NCBI GenBank assembly: GCA_029821755.1
Contig: JALGSV010000001.1
Location: 62,001-126,000 of the forward strand
DNA: 64,000 nt
From: Candidatus Zipacnadum vermilionense
Lineage (GTDB): Bacteria; Armatimonadota; Zipacnadia; Zipacnadales; Zipacnadaceae
Reading direction: 5' to 3'
Part shown: positions 50,601 to 59,645 of the stretch, piece after piece
Position numbering within the stretch: position 1 is the first letter of the stretch
Layout: each line of letters begins with the position of its first letter
The notes under the pieces: model-generated
Told to the model about the DNA's origin: nothing
What the model saw: only the letters and a program-made list of their open reading frames with translations
Databases searched by the model: none
Translations under genes and position numbers: made by a program

Positions 50601-51072
50601 GCTAGCGGTACTCTTCCCGGTGATGGCGGGGCAGGAAGGCCCGGCCGTATCCACCTTTGCCGAGGGTGCCGGGGTGAAGATGCAGGCCGAGGGCCGGACG
50701 GACTGGGTCTTCCTGCCGGAGCGCAAGGGCGCCTGCACTGTCGAGGGAATCACCGTCAGCGGAAGCGCCGCCGCTTTCTCGCAGCGGGGCGGGGCCGCCT
50801 ACTACTGGGTAGAGCGCGACACTACCCTCTCGGCGCAGGGGCTCACGGTCCGCAGCAGTTCCCCGGTGGAGTTGCTCGTCCGGGACAATACGATCACGGG
50901 TCGGCTCTGGGCGAGGGACGCGGTGCCGGTGGTCACGCTGAGTGGCGAGATGGCCGGGCGGGTGAAGGTATTGACTTGCGGGGGCGATACGCGAGAGGTG
51001 GCGGCCGAGAACGGGACGGTGACCTTGCGACTGCCGGTCGGTGACACCGAGTTCGCGCTAGAACTGGAGTAG
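47617..51072 (+). CDS. Large secreted heparinase II/III-like protein, paralogue 4
   Basis: Signal peptide; YYSHWDADQNSVVLWGKGAPLCLDHGYGEF; GPNYVVIRDTVSGELPTEWCLWAYG; TPPDPEFNGQRGITQIGN. Confidence 0.7.
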   Translation: MNAYSPYLLILLLSALILPCARGEAAEVGKIMLKEHLGVEFVPQVLHYTLTLEPGALRDVARCTLRDPAGAAMLAQCKALDAWEDGSVRHLRVAFISGLGKYETKQFALDDSGQAPKDDGALKLSREGDSLILSSPLVAARIPAQSQAYPGGGMSAQKVPPPVSQIRGKTRWYGSASLDSVQRVTERKVSVAEDGPIYKKVGIEYTFAGGEKYVVEVVLNRGEELVRVSEDFTLTFSEPTRAEFAFNLAPGLNPDRSVEKPVQRLGSVASTGSLWDLNPYRGDMFPITYDEDTTYGALTPWSAHPGQWVHFACYNSATPGGDMVGIINTAPERWDHIAYVSPGDSWKLVQNPHMFFTLRLVKNVDLTVGAADRSLTAHFRLLTGHREWAFFVSDAFPLTEEITEGTGANAVQKTYNSGPRTFFTQKTRDYLWNSLDRIKDYNLEWTPDPEAAYPHLYASQEEFTARVVRYNAWFGGAPLPLVEDPDVQARMKATLLATLDDLMERATTNPGPPHHVSAGIYMAANVADMVLGTGTLTPEEEVRVKARLAYVAYMMNWRGYWGPEMGYAGNPNMTSFCYDAVGLIGLLLRDHPQSDTWVRSCTSELDREMAHWTSSDGAWIESLHYVRAAWQEHTMLFATLKHMGVKDYYREPRAQKFFRYYMAMQTPPDPEFNGQRGITQIGNSYVFEPVPEFGYWAAGMVDVDPELAGNLMWMWRQEGFGTAEEMAGKKFVAYGAGPSMWWGAHTGLPGYHEVALLNPTVQPLAPTPSEGSPWLGFGATLSAHAGGPKETKLYLRTGSYYSHWDADQNSVVLWGKGAPLCLDHGYGEFQPWLHNRINVNHMNDMKLGEVTSFFAGRGAGFVQGEVTLDNLNKDEYPGVKVWPMQPEPLNGRSMTTLWTRRALLMKDEDPDGPNYVVIRDTVSGELPTEWCLWAYGTIDDFAATPIRAVGKFGVDLLVYLTDADKGQVNTATVEMPADRRKQTLIHLRRPAGRGVLAVLFPVMAGQEGPAVSTFAEGAGVKMQAEGRTDWVFLPERKGACTVEGITVSGSAAAFSQRGGAAYYWVERDTTLSAQGLTVRSSSPVELLVRDNTITGRLWARDAVPVVTLSGEMAGRVKVLTCGGDTREVAAENGTVTLRLPVGDTEFALELE

Positions 51073-51125
51073 CAGCGGGCCAGCCGACGCCTGGCCACGC
51101 ACAAACCGAAAGGAAGGGATAGCAG

Positions 51126-53336
51126 ATGCGTTACCTGACAATGGTGCTGTTGGTGATTGGTGCCGGCTGGGCCTGGGCCCAGGAGCCGCTGGCCCGGCCG
51201 GGAGTGCCGGCGGTGGAGATACAGGGACAGGCGGGCCAGCAGACCATTTACTACTGGGCGTATGCCACTGACGAGCGGGGACATACGGCGTACTCCGACC
51301 CGGTGGTCGTCAACAACGCGCCCGATACGCTGTCGGGGGAGAACGCGGTCGTGCTGACCCCGGCGCCGGTAGAGGGCGCCACCGGGTACGGCATCCTCAG
51401 CAGCCGCTGCCAGGCGCCGCGCGATCTGCAGGTGGAGGTGGGTGCCCAGGGCGAGAAGACCTTCTACTATTGGACCCAGGCCCGCAACGGGCGGAGCGTG
51501 TGGTCGGCGGTGGAAGGGCCGTTCCAGGTGGACGGCTGTGCCGACAATCCCGAAAACACGATGACGTGGGGGGACAGCGGGGTGGAGTTCTACTATCTGT
51601 ACCGGACCGAGACGGAGGTGCAGCCGCTGGGGTGGCGGGGGTGCGTGATCCTGACGGCGGGTAAGGAAACCGAGTGGAGCGACAAGGGCCTCACCCCGGA
51701 CTCGCGCATCATCAGCCCGGCGGGCAACGCTGAGGAGAAGCCGGAGGGTATCGGCATCTACGTGGTGGGGACCTCCCAGGGGGAGCAGATCGTTGATCAG
51801 GGCCAGAAGCTGGCGTCGACGTTCATCTACGACATCAACACGACCGACACAGCCTACCAGTCGTTCACTCCGGTAGTGAAGGGCTTCGAGCCGAGCGGGG
51901 AACGAGGCGCCTTTCAGTTCAACTACCGCAACACCCTCAAGAGCCCACAGTACAGTTGGGACTTGCTCAACAACGTGACCATCCATCAGGACAACATCGC
52001 TGGCGGCCTCAACGTCTACCCCGGGGTCGGGGGCATTCACCACGAGAGCGCCAAGAACACCTACAACGGTATTGATATTCACCAGTTCAACTACACCGCC
52101 GGGCAGCACTCTCCCTACCTGACCTTCATGTACAACTACGGCATAGGCGACAATGTTCTCTTCCACGCCGCGCTGGAGCAGCAGGGCCAGAACCGCACCG
52201 CCGGCGACGAGGGCAGTGAGTTCTTCAGTCTGCACATGAACCGGCGGCTAAGCTTCAGTCGGGTAAAGGTAGCGGCGGAGGCGCAGCCGGGTGATCTGTA
52301 CCTGTCGCTGGAGGGTAGCCCGGGGATTGTTGCCTCCGGGCGGGGTCTGGTCAACCTCACGCAGAAGTATACAGCAGGGCAGGCGCATGTGGAGGGGAGG
52401 GCGGTCGCGGTCGGCAAGGATACCAACTGGACGCCGGAGCTGGAAGGGCGCTGGATTAGCTTCGATGCGGACACCGTCCAGAGCAGCGCCGGCGACACGC
52501 GGCAATGGTACCTGGTGGAGCGGTATGTAAACCCAACGCGACTGCAATTGTGGGCGCAGACGTACTGGGGCAAGTACAACTACAAGGGCGGAGCGCGGGC
52601 GGACGGAGCGTATATGATCTGCCCGTATACGGAGATGAACGATGGGGATTCAGCGACCTCCAAGGGGCTGCGGGTGGCGCCGCTGACCGTGGTGTGGAAG
52701 GAGGGCGACGACGTCGAGGTGATCGCCGGACCGCAGACCACCTTCCGGCTGGGCTGGTGGGAGATGGGCGGCGAGTTCCTGCCCCAGGACCACGTGGCCG
52801 GGCTGGGGATCGCCTACAACGGCAACAAGCCCACGAGCGAGGGGGCCCTGATCACCTATAACTGGGGGATCGGGTTGGAGACGCACGGAGCAGAGACGGC
52901 CGTGGCCTGCATGGACGGAACAAAGGTGGGTATGCAGGTATACAAGGACACGGCGACGCTCATTTCCTGCATCCGGGATGATCCCTACCGGTTCAACCTG
53001 GCGCAGGACGCCAATGGACTGTTCCTGGAGCAGGCCGGCGGGGCACGCTGGGTGGCCCTGGGGCAGAAGGGGATCACCCTGTACGGTGACGCCACCATCG
53101 CTGGAAGCCAGCGGACGCGGGGCAAGGCCACCTTCTCCGGCGACGGGCAGCAGGTGGAGTTCACGTTCCAGTTCCCTTCCGCCTACGCGGCGGAGCCCTT
53201 CGTGGTGGCGTCGTCGAACCTACCCATCGGTATGGGCGTGACGGCGGCGACGAAGGACGGGTGCACGGTGACCTTCGCCACGCCGCCGCCGGCCGGGGAG
53301 GGCAACATCGTGGTGACCTGGATGGTGCAGGAGTAG
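51126..53336 (+). CDS. Secreted protein with two Fn3-like modules, a long unknown core and a tail-fibre/H-type-lectin-like C-terminus
   Basis: Signal peptide MRYLTMVLLVIGAGWAWAQ; QQTIYYWAYATDERGHTAYSDPVVV / EKTFYYWTQARNGRSVWSAVEGPFQV repeat; VEFTFQFPSAYAAEPFVVASSN...EGNIVVTWMVQE. Confidence 0.65.
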   Translation: MRYLTMVLLVIGAGWAWAQEPLARPGVPAVEIQGQAGQQTIYYWAYATDERGHTAYSDPVVVNNAPDTLSGENAVVLTPAPVEGATGYGILSSRCQAPRDLQVEVGAQGEKTFYYWTQARNGRSVWSAVEGPFQVDGCADNPENTMTWGDSGVEFYYLYRTETEVQPLGWRGCVILTAGKETEWSDKGLTPDSRIISPAGNAEEKPEGIGIYVVGTSQGEQIVDQGQKLASTFIYDINTTDTAYQSFTPVVKGFEPSGERGAFQFNYRNTLKSPQYSWDLLNNVTIHQDNIAGGLNVYPGVGGIHHESAKNTYNGIDIHQFNYTAGQHSPYLTFMYNYGIGDNVLFHAALEQQGQNRTAGDEGSEFFSLHMNRRLSFSRVKVAAEAQPGDLYLSLEGSPGIVASGRGLVNLTQKYTAGQAHVEGRAVAVGKDTNWTPELEGRWISFDADTVQSSAGDTRQWYLVERYVNPTRLQLWAQTYWGKYNYKGGARADGAYMICPYTEMNDGDSATSKGLRVAPLTVVWKEGDDVEVIAGPQTTFRLGWWEMGGEFLPQDHVAGLGIAYNGNKPTSEGALITYNWGIGLETHGAETAVACMDGTKVGMQVYKDTATLISCIRDDPYRFNLAQDANGLFLEQAGGARWVALGQKGITLYGDATIAGSQRTRGKATFSGDGQQVEFTFQFPSAYAAEPFVVASSNLPIGMGVTAATKDGCTVTFATPPPAGEGNIVVTWMVQE

Positions 53337-53406
53337 GTCCGCCTCGTTCCTGCCCCCGGCGGAGGGGGGCCGCGACGAAGACCTGCCGAAGGAGATCTTG
53401 ACTAGC

Positions 53407-56400
53407 ATGAGAACCCAGCGCGGAAGCAAGTGGGGAAGGGGTCGGTGGTGCCTGCTAACGGTGACCGCTTACCTCTTCGGTTTGGCCATCGCCGGGTGCG
53501 CGGCCGAGCCAGAGACGTTCACCGTCAAGGAGTGGGTGGGCCTGGCCCATCACAATGAGCGGGTGAGCTTCCCCCTCAGCGCGGCGCAACTGGCTCAGGC
53601 CAAGGCGGGCGACAGGCTGCTGGGACCGGGCGGTCAGGCCGTCACTTACCAGCTCATCCCCGGGCAGACGGCGCAAGATAGCCGGATCGAGTTCGCGGCG
53701 GACCTGGAGCCTTTCGAGAGCGCCGTCTATAGCTTCGGCGACGGCCAGGGTGAGCCGGTCACCGATCTCACCGTGCAGGACAGGGGCGAGACCATCGAGC
53801 TGAGCAATGGCCTGATTGGGATCGTGCTCAACAAAAGGCTGGAGGGCGGCGTCGGGCCGGTGGCGCGGCTGCAGCTGACCTCGGGCAAGCTGGTGGGCGG
53901 GTCGCTGCTGCAGACCGACCAGCCGGTTACTGACTACAAGGCGATGGTGACCGCTCGCGGGCCTGTCTACGCGGAGGTCATGTGCCGGGCGGAGTTCGGG
54001 GACAAGGGAAGTTGGGCCATGCGGTTCCAGCTTCAGGCCAACGAGCCGGTCATCCGGGTGGACGAGTGGTGCAAGGTCCAAGGGGCCCAGGTCGAGCTAC
54101 GCCTCTTCCCGGACCGCAACTTCGGCGCCAATAAGATCCTGTTCAAGACCGGCAACAACGAGGTAGGGAAGAACAAGATCGACGATGTGAAGCCAGGGAC
54201 GGTGTTCACCTGGGAGCCACGCCTGTTCTGGGCGTATGCCGAACGGCGGGGGCAGTGCTTCACGCTCTTCAACCCGAACGGGCCGGATGCGCTGTCCTTC
54301 GGGGCCGGCTGGGCCGGCAGGTGGGTGGACCCGCAGATACCGTGGGCGGAGCGAACGCCAGGGAACCTCACCGTCACCAAGGACGACCAGGGGCTGTGGA
54401 TTCCCTTCCCCGTCAGGCGCGGGCAGCGGATGTGGATCATCACTGCCTTGAGCACCGAGGAAGCTCTTACCGGCTTTAGCGAAGAGGAGTACTTCAAGAC
54501 TCTCCCCGCCTACGCCTACCTGATCAAGCACGGGCAGTTCCCGCTGGACGTCACCAAGGACTATCAGTATACGTGGCAGGGCGCCCACGACAACTACCCG
54601 CGGCTGCTGCTAACGCAGGACGGGGTGAAGCGATTCCGGGAGAACCTGGCGGAGGTGGCGCCCTACGAGAGGGCCGCGGCGGGTTACGTGGCCCAGGCGG
54701 CCGGGGGGGCGCTGCAGGTCCAGCAATACAATATGGGCGGGCCAATCTCGGCCTACCTGGCGACTGGCGACGAGGCGATGGGGAAGGTGCTGGGAGATGT
54801 GGCCGAGGACTGGCTGCTGCGCGTTATCCGCCGCGTAGTGATGCAGCCGGACATGCCCTACGGCTCGGCGCCGCACCATTTCCAGGAGATCGGCTCGTCG
54901 ATTCTCCTATGCGACGTCGCGCTGAGCAACCCGAAGATGGACCCCGTCCTGCGCGAGCGGATGCTGGCCCAGATCGCCTTCATGTGCTACACGATCAGTC
55001 GCTCGGAGTTCTGGTCGGAGGAGCGTGGCTTCAGCGGCACCGCCAACATGTCCACAAGCGTCTACGGCTACCAGGTCACGGCGGCCTGCGCCATTTCCTC
55101 GCACCCGCTGGCCAAATCCTGGGCGCGGGACGGGCTGGAGCGCCTCAAGAACCAAGTTGACACCTGGTCGGACGACCACGGTGGGTGGCTGGAGGCACCG
55201 CACTATGCGATGGTGTCGCTGGACCAGATCCTATCGTGCTTCGTGATGGCCAACAACGCCGGGTTCAACGACTACCTGTACGACCCGCGGATGAAGGCGA
55301 TCATGAACTGGTTCAGCAAGATCGCCACCCCGCCCGACTCCCGCCTCAACGGCTACCGGCATCAACCGCCGGTGGGACATACTTACCTGCGCGAGCCGTG
55401 CGGAGAGTTCGGGATCGTCGCGGCGCTGTGGCGCGACAAGGACCCGGAGTTCTCCGCGCAGATGCAGTGGATGTGGCGCCAGCAGTGGTCTTACAAGAAG
55501 CCGGGAATCGGCGGGAGCGCCCCCGGTTTCGCCGGGTTCCGGGAAATCATCGCCGATCCCACCCTCCCGGAGAAGGCGCCGCCCTGGACCAGCGAGTGGT
55601 TCCCTGAGACCGGAGTCATCCTCCGCAACGTCTTCCCCAGCGACCGAGAGACCACGCTCTACATGATTGCGGGCAACAATCACCAGCACTACGACGACGA
55701 TTCCGGGAGCGTCACCATCTGGGGCAAGGGCCGGATCATCGCCGATGACTTCGCCTACGGCACTCTCACCCGCCCGGAGCACAGCCTCCCGGAGACACCC
55801 CTCGCCCAGGGGATCATGAGCGTCAAGGAGTACCTCCCCGGCGAGCGACTCGACTATGTCCGCGGTATCAGCAACGCCTGGACGCGCCAGGTAGCCTTCG
55901 TCAAGGACTCGGATCCGCTGGGCCCCAACTACTTCGTCCTCTGCGACAGTTTCCCGGTGGCGACCACGGGCACCTGGCGGCTGTGGCTGACCGCGAAGTC
56001 CGTGACTCCGCAGGGGCAAGCGGCGGTCGTGGAGGGCGCCGACGACGTCGACACCGACATCTTCTTCGCCCTGCCCAACGGCGTCAAGCTGAGCACCGAG
56101 GAGAAGACCCTGGCCGCGGGCTCAGGCATGTACCCCGACGGCCACTGGAGCGGGATGTCCTCCACGCAGACGGCGCTGATCGCCCCCTTCGAGGGCGCCG
56201 AGACGGTGACCGCCCTGGTCTACCCGCGCCTGAAGAACGAGGCTCCGCCGAGGATGACGGCCCTCGCCGGGGGCAAGGGGATTAAGGTGGAGTCCCCCGT
56301 CGGCACCGACTACGTCTTCCTCAGCCCGACGCGGTTCGAGTACCAGGAGGGCGACGTCTCCTTCGAGGGCACTGTGGGCGTGGCGCAGATTCGCGACGGC

Positions 56401-57003
56401 AAGGCCACGCTGAGCCTGGGCGCGCCCGGCAGGCTCTCCGCCGCCGGCCAGAGTGCCGAGAAGGCGGGCCAGACCTTCGCCGCGACCTGGCGGCCGGTCA
56501 TGGGCGGCGATTTCGAGTCCGGCCAGCAGGAGCTGTTTGTGGTCGATAGCCGGCAATACGGCTGCACGGCCACGCTGCACGAGGGAAACCCCGTGCCCGG
56601 CGATGGCCAGCACCAGGGCAAGTTCTGCGTGGCGGTTCGCATCGAGGGCAAGAGCGGGGTGTGCATAAGTCCCAAGCAGATCTACGTCGACGCCCGCAAG
56701 ACTTACCGCGTGAAGATGAGCTACTACACCACCAGCAACATGAGCGTAGGGGCCGGCGGGTACGGGCGGGACCTCGTGCGCCAGATCACCGACGACAAGG
56801 GAAACACCTGGGGCTGGAGCGTCGACATGAAGGGCCCAGTCGACGGATGGATGGCGGCGGAGACCACCATCGGGCCGCCCGGCTCCGGGGCCAAGTACAT
56901 CTGGCCGCCGGGGGTCATCTCGACCTTCATGAACCTGTGGATCTCCGGCGACCCGGGAGCGGTGCTGTACCTGGATGACATTACCTGGGAAGAGGTGCAG
57001 TAG
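53407..57003 (+). CDS. Large secreted heparinase II/III-like (lipo)protein with C-terminal CBM-like domain, paralogue 5
   Basis: LFGLAIAGCAAE lipobox-like; FTVKEWVGLAHHNERVSFPL; NHQHYDDDSGSVTIWGKGRIIADDFAYG; GPNYFVLCDSFP; beta-sandwich-like C-terminal extension. Confidence 0.7.
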   Translation: MRTQRGSKWGRGRWCLLTVTAYLFGLAIAGCAAEPETFTVKEWVGLAHHNERVSFPLSAAQLAQAKAGDRLLGPGGQAVTYQLIPGQTAQDSRIEFAADLEPFESAVYSFGDGQGEPVTDLTVQDRGETIELSNGLIGIVLNKRLEGGVGPVARLQLTSGKLVGGSLLQTDQPVTDYKAMVTARGPVYAEVMCRAEFGDKGSWAMRFQLQANEPVIRVDEWCKVQGAQVELRLFPDRNFGANKILFKTGNNEVGKNKIDDVKPGTVFTWEPRLFWAYAERRGQCFTLFNPNGPDALSFGAGWAGRWVDPQIPWAERTPGNLTVTKDDQGLWIPFPVRRGQRMWIITALSTEEALTGFSEEEYFKTLPAYAYLIKHGQFPLDVTKDYQYTWQGAHDNYPRLLLTQDGVKRFRENLAEVAPYERAAAGYVAQAAGGALQVQQYNMGGPISAYLATGDEAMGKVLGDVAEDWLLRVIRRVVMQPDMPYGSAPHHFQEIGSSILLCDVALSNPKMDPVLRERMLAQIAFMCYTISRSEFWSEERGFSGTANMSTSVYGYQVTAACAISSHPLAKSWARDGLERLKNQVDTWSDDHGGWLEAPHYAMVSLDQILSCFVMANNAGFNDYLYDPRMKAIMNWFSKIATPPDSRLNGYRHQPPVGHTYLREPCGEFGIVAALWRDKDPEFSAQMQWMWRQQWSYKKPGIGGSAPGFAGFREIIADPTLPEKAPPWTSEWFPETGVILRNVFPSDRETTLYMIAGNNHQHYDDDSGSVTIWGKGRIIADDFAYGTLTRPEHSLPETPLAQGIMSVKEYLPGERLDYVRGISNAWTRQVAFVKDSDPLGPNYFVLCDSFPVATTGTWRLWLTAKSVTPQGQAAVVEGADDVDTDIFFALPNGVKLSTEEKTLAAGSGMYPDGHWSGMSSTQTALIAPFEGAETVTALVYPRLKNEAPPRMTALAGGKGIKVESPVGTDYVFLSPTRFEYQEGDVSFEGTVGVAQIRDGKATLSLGAPGRLSAAGQSAEKAGQTFAATWRPVMGGDFESGQQELFVVDSRQYGCTATLHEGNPVPGDGQHQGKFCVAVRIEGKSGVCISPKQIYVDARKTYRVKMSYYTTSNMSVGAGGYGRDLVRQITDDKGNTWGWSVDMKGPVDGWMAAETTIGPPGSGAKYIWPPGVISTFMNLWISGDPGAVLYLDDITWEEVQ

Positions 57004-57161
57004 GGCTCATGGAGGGGCCGCATGGGTGGCTCGCGCGCGTCGTTTGCGCGCGAGACGGGCCCCATCCGGCCCCCGCGGCCACGAACCTGACCGGGCATCC
57101 ATCCGATAGCCGCAGGGCTCACGGAGCGGCCGCGTCGAGTGGCCCGCGTCGTTCGCGGGCC
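57003..57161 (+). repeat. Degenerate tandem repeat (period about 112 nt) carrying two hairpins with a shared TCGTT loop
   Basis: GGGCTCATGGAGGGGCCGC (57003) and GGGCTCACGGAGCGGCCGC (57115); hairpins CTCGCGCGCG-TCGTT-TGCGCGCGAG (57030-57054) and GGCCCGCG-TCGTT-CGCGGGCC (57141-57161). Confidence 0.7.
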
Positions 57162-57344
57162 AGGAGGCCGGCCTCCGCCTGTGGGCTGCCACCGCCGTAT
57201 CGCTGCAGCCACTGGCCGCATGAGCCTCGGCTCCCGACGGGCTTCCGCTGAGCTTCCGTTGGGCTATTGCACAAAGGAGCGTTCCCCGCTCCCATTTCCC
57301 ACTCGCGTCTCGCGTCTCGCGACTTCCGAAGGAGCAGCCTACCT

Positions 57345-58436
57345 ATGCCCTGCAACCTCTACGGCTTTCTTGTCACCGACTTCGGCGCGAAAGGGGACGG
57401 GGTGACCGACGATACTGCCGCCTTCCAGGCCGCGCTGGAGGAGGCCGGCAAGTCGCGCGGCACCGTGTTTGTGCCGGACGGTACCTACCTGTGCGCCGAT
57501 CTGAAGATGCCGCCGCATACCGGGTTGGTCGGCAACGCCACCTGGGGCTACCGGGAGGGCGGCGGGTCGGTACTCAAGCTCAACAACCCCGCGGCGACCT
57601 GCCTGCTAGATATCACTGGCGCGGTGGGGGCGACTGTTAACGGGCTGTCGCTTTACGGCGACCAGTTGGGGGAGGGGATACACGGTATCCACATGGGGGA
57701 GCTTGCCGAGAAGAAAGAGGAAGACACCCCCCGGATCGAGCGTTGCCACATCAGCCGCTTCACCGGCGACGGCATCCGGCTGGCTCCGGTATGGTGCTTC
57801 AGCGTGCGGGGGTGCGAGATCATCTTCAACGGGGGCAACGCTCTGTATGTGCGCGGTTGGGACGGCTTCATCCTGGACAACTGGTTCTCCGGCAATGAGG
57901 GCTCCGGCTACCTGGCCGACGGCCCCAACGCCTCGGTGACCATGACCGGCAACCGCATCGAATGGAACCACCGCGGAGGCATCCGCATCTACGGCGGGAG
58001 CCACTACAACATTACCGGCAACTACATCGACCGCTCCGGCGGGCCGGGGATCAGCCTGTACCCGCGTGACGGGGTGGGCTGCCTCTGCGTCACCATCACC
58101 GGCAACATTATCTACCGCAGCGGCAAGCCGGAGTGGACTACGGAGCAGTATGACAGCGCCCACGTACGCTTCGAGGGGGCCCGGGGGCTCGTCTTCAGCG
58201 GCAATAGCATGTGCCTGGGGCAGGATGACGGCGGCGGGCTGAACTCGCCTGAATACGGGATAGTGCTGCGGGCGCTGAAGAGCGCGGTCATCAAGGACAA
58301 CACCATGCACCTGGGGGCGCTGACAGAGCTGCTCGTGGACCTGGGCGAGCACGGGGAGGGCGTCATCATCGCGGACAATGTGGGGATGGTGCACACCGAG
58401 AGGGAGAAGGGCGTCTGGGAGTCGCCGGAGAGGTAG
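57345..58436 (+). CDS. Right-handed beta-helix (pectate lyase 3-like) protein
   Basis: VTDFGAKGDGVTDDTAAFQAALEEAGKSRGTVFVPDGTYL plus serial NxI/TGN turns (ITGNYIDRSGG, ITGNIIYRSG, FSGNSMCLG). Confidence 0.9.
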   Translation: MPCNLYGFLVTDFGAKGDGVTDDTAAFQAALEEAGKSRGTVFVPDGTYLCADLKMPPHTGLVGNATWGYREGGGSVLKLNNPAATCLLDITGAVGATVNGLSLYGDQLGEGIHGIHMGELAEKKEEDTPRIERCHISRFTGDGIRLAPVWCFSVRGCEIIFNGGNALYVRGWDGFILDNWFSGNEGSGYLADGPNASVTMTGNRIEWNHRGGIRIYGGSHYNITGNYIDRSGGPGISLYPRDGVGCLCVTITGNIIYRSGKPEWTTEQYDSAHVRFEGARGLVFSGNSMCLGQDDGGGLNSPEYGIVLRALKSAVIKDNTMHLGALTELLVDLGEHGEGVIIADNVGMVHTEREKGVWESPER

Positions 58437-58512
58437 CTCCCGCGCGGCGCGAGCTTTCTAGCCCGTGCGGCACCAAATGCACCTCCGCCGAGACGCCGGT
58501 GCCACCGAGAGG

Positions 58513-59601
58513 CTACCGCTCGTACCCCTCGTTGTAGAAGACGTACAATCCGTCCTTCCCCGGCGCGATTACGTCCAGCCGCTCGGTGCCCTGCAGATCG
58601 GCGAGGGCGAAGTGAATGCCGCAGCCCTTGCCCACCCGCGTCGGGCCGTAGTCAATGATCTGTTTGGCGAAGCAGTCGCCGGTCCACTTGAAGTAGTACA
58701 GCCCCACGGGGTCGGACTGCCCCGGGTCGGTGCCGCAGTGGGCGCGATAGCGTTTGCCGGTGATGAGCTCGCACTCCCCATCGCCGTCGATATCGGCCCA
58801 GATCAAGTCGTGGTACTGGGAGTTGTAGCGGTCAAGGCGATGCCGCGTCCAGGTGCGCTGTCCCTCGGCGTCGCGGCCTTGCTCCCACCAGTCCAACCCG
58901 TAGTCATGCGCCTGGCCGCAGATGAGGTCGTTCAGGCCGTCCCCGTTCACATCCACCACCAGGATCGGTATGCTGCCGGAACCGAGGTCGAAGTCGGGGT
59001 GGTAGGTCCACTCGCCGGCGTAGGTATCCGCGGGCGCCTCCAACCAGCCGTGCTCGAGGATGAAATCCCCGTGGCCGTTGCCGGTGACATCCCCAAAGCC
59101 CAGCCCGTGGCCCTGATTCTGGTCCCAGAGCTGGTGGGTGGCGAACTCCCCCGTCCCGCGGCCGGCGTCGTCCGTGAGCAGCTTGAAGACCTGGAGGGGC
59201 CCGCCGGGGCAATTGGGGACCAGCTCGAGTTGCCCGTCGCCGTCCACGTCCCAGGCGCGGGTGGTCTCCACGTTGCCGACCTCGGCGATCACGTGTTCCG
59301 GCCACTCCTGCGCCGGGTCGCCGGGGTTCTCGCGCCAGCGCAGGGTATTACCCCACCAGCCGCCGGTGATGAAGTCCAGGTAACCGTTGCCATTGACATC
59401 CAAGGCGATGGTCGAGAAGTCGTCGTAGTACTCCCCCTCGGCCTGCACCTCTCCCACCGGGTGCCGCCGCTTGAAGTCCGGTCCCTCATACCACCAGGCG
59501 CCGGAGACGATGTCGAGGATGCCGTCGTTGTTGACGTCGAAGCAACCAGCCGATTCATAGCGCTCGTCGGCGACGAGATGTTTGCGGAAGGTGAGGGGCA
59601 T
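58513..59601 (-). CDS. VCBS/FG-GAP-like repeat protein
   Basis: FDVNNDGILDIVSGAWW, LDVNGNGYLDFITGGWW, WDVDGDGQLELVPN, VDVNGDGLNDLICGQ, ADIDGDGECELITGKRY repeats. Confidence 0.9.
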   Translation of the reverse strand: MPLTFRKHLVADERYESAGCFDVNNDGILDIVSGAWWYEGPDFKRRHPVGEVQAEGEYYDDFSTIALDVNGNGYLDFITGGWWGNTLRWRENPGDPAQEWPEHVIAEVGNVETTRAWDVDGDGQLELVPNCPGGPLQVFKLLTDDAGRGTGEFATHQLWDQNQGHGLGFGDVTGNGHGDFILEHGWLEAPADTYAGEWTYHPDFDLGSGSIPILVVDVNGDGLNDLICGQAHDYGLDWWEQGRDAEGQRTWTRHRLDRYNSQYHDLIWADIDGDGECELITGKRYRAHCGTDPGQSDPVGLYYFKWTGDCFAKQIIDYGPTRVGKGCGIHFALADLQGTERLDVIAPGKDGLYVFYNEGYER

Positions 59602-59645
59602 GGGTGGACCTCCAGTAGATGCGTGGAACGGGCAATCGCGCACCG

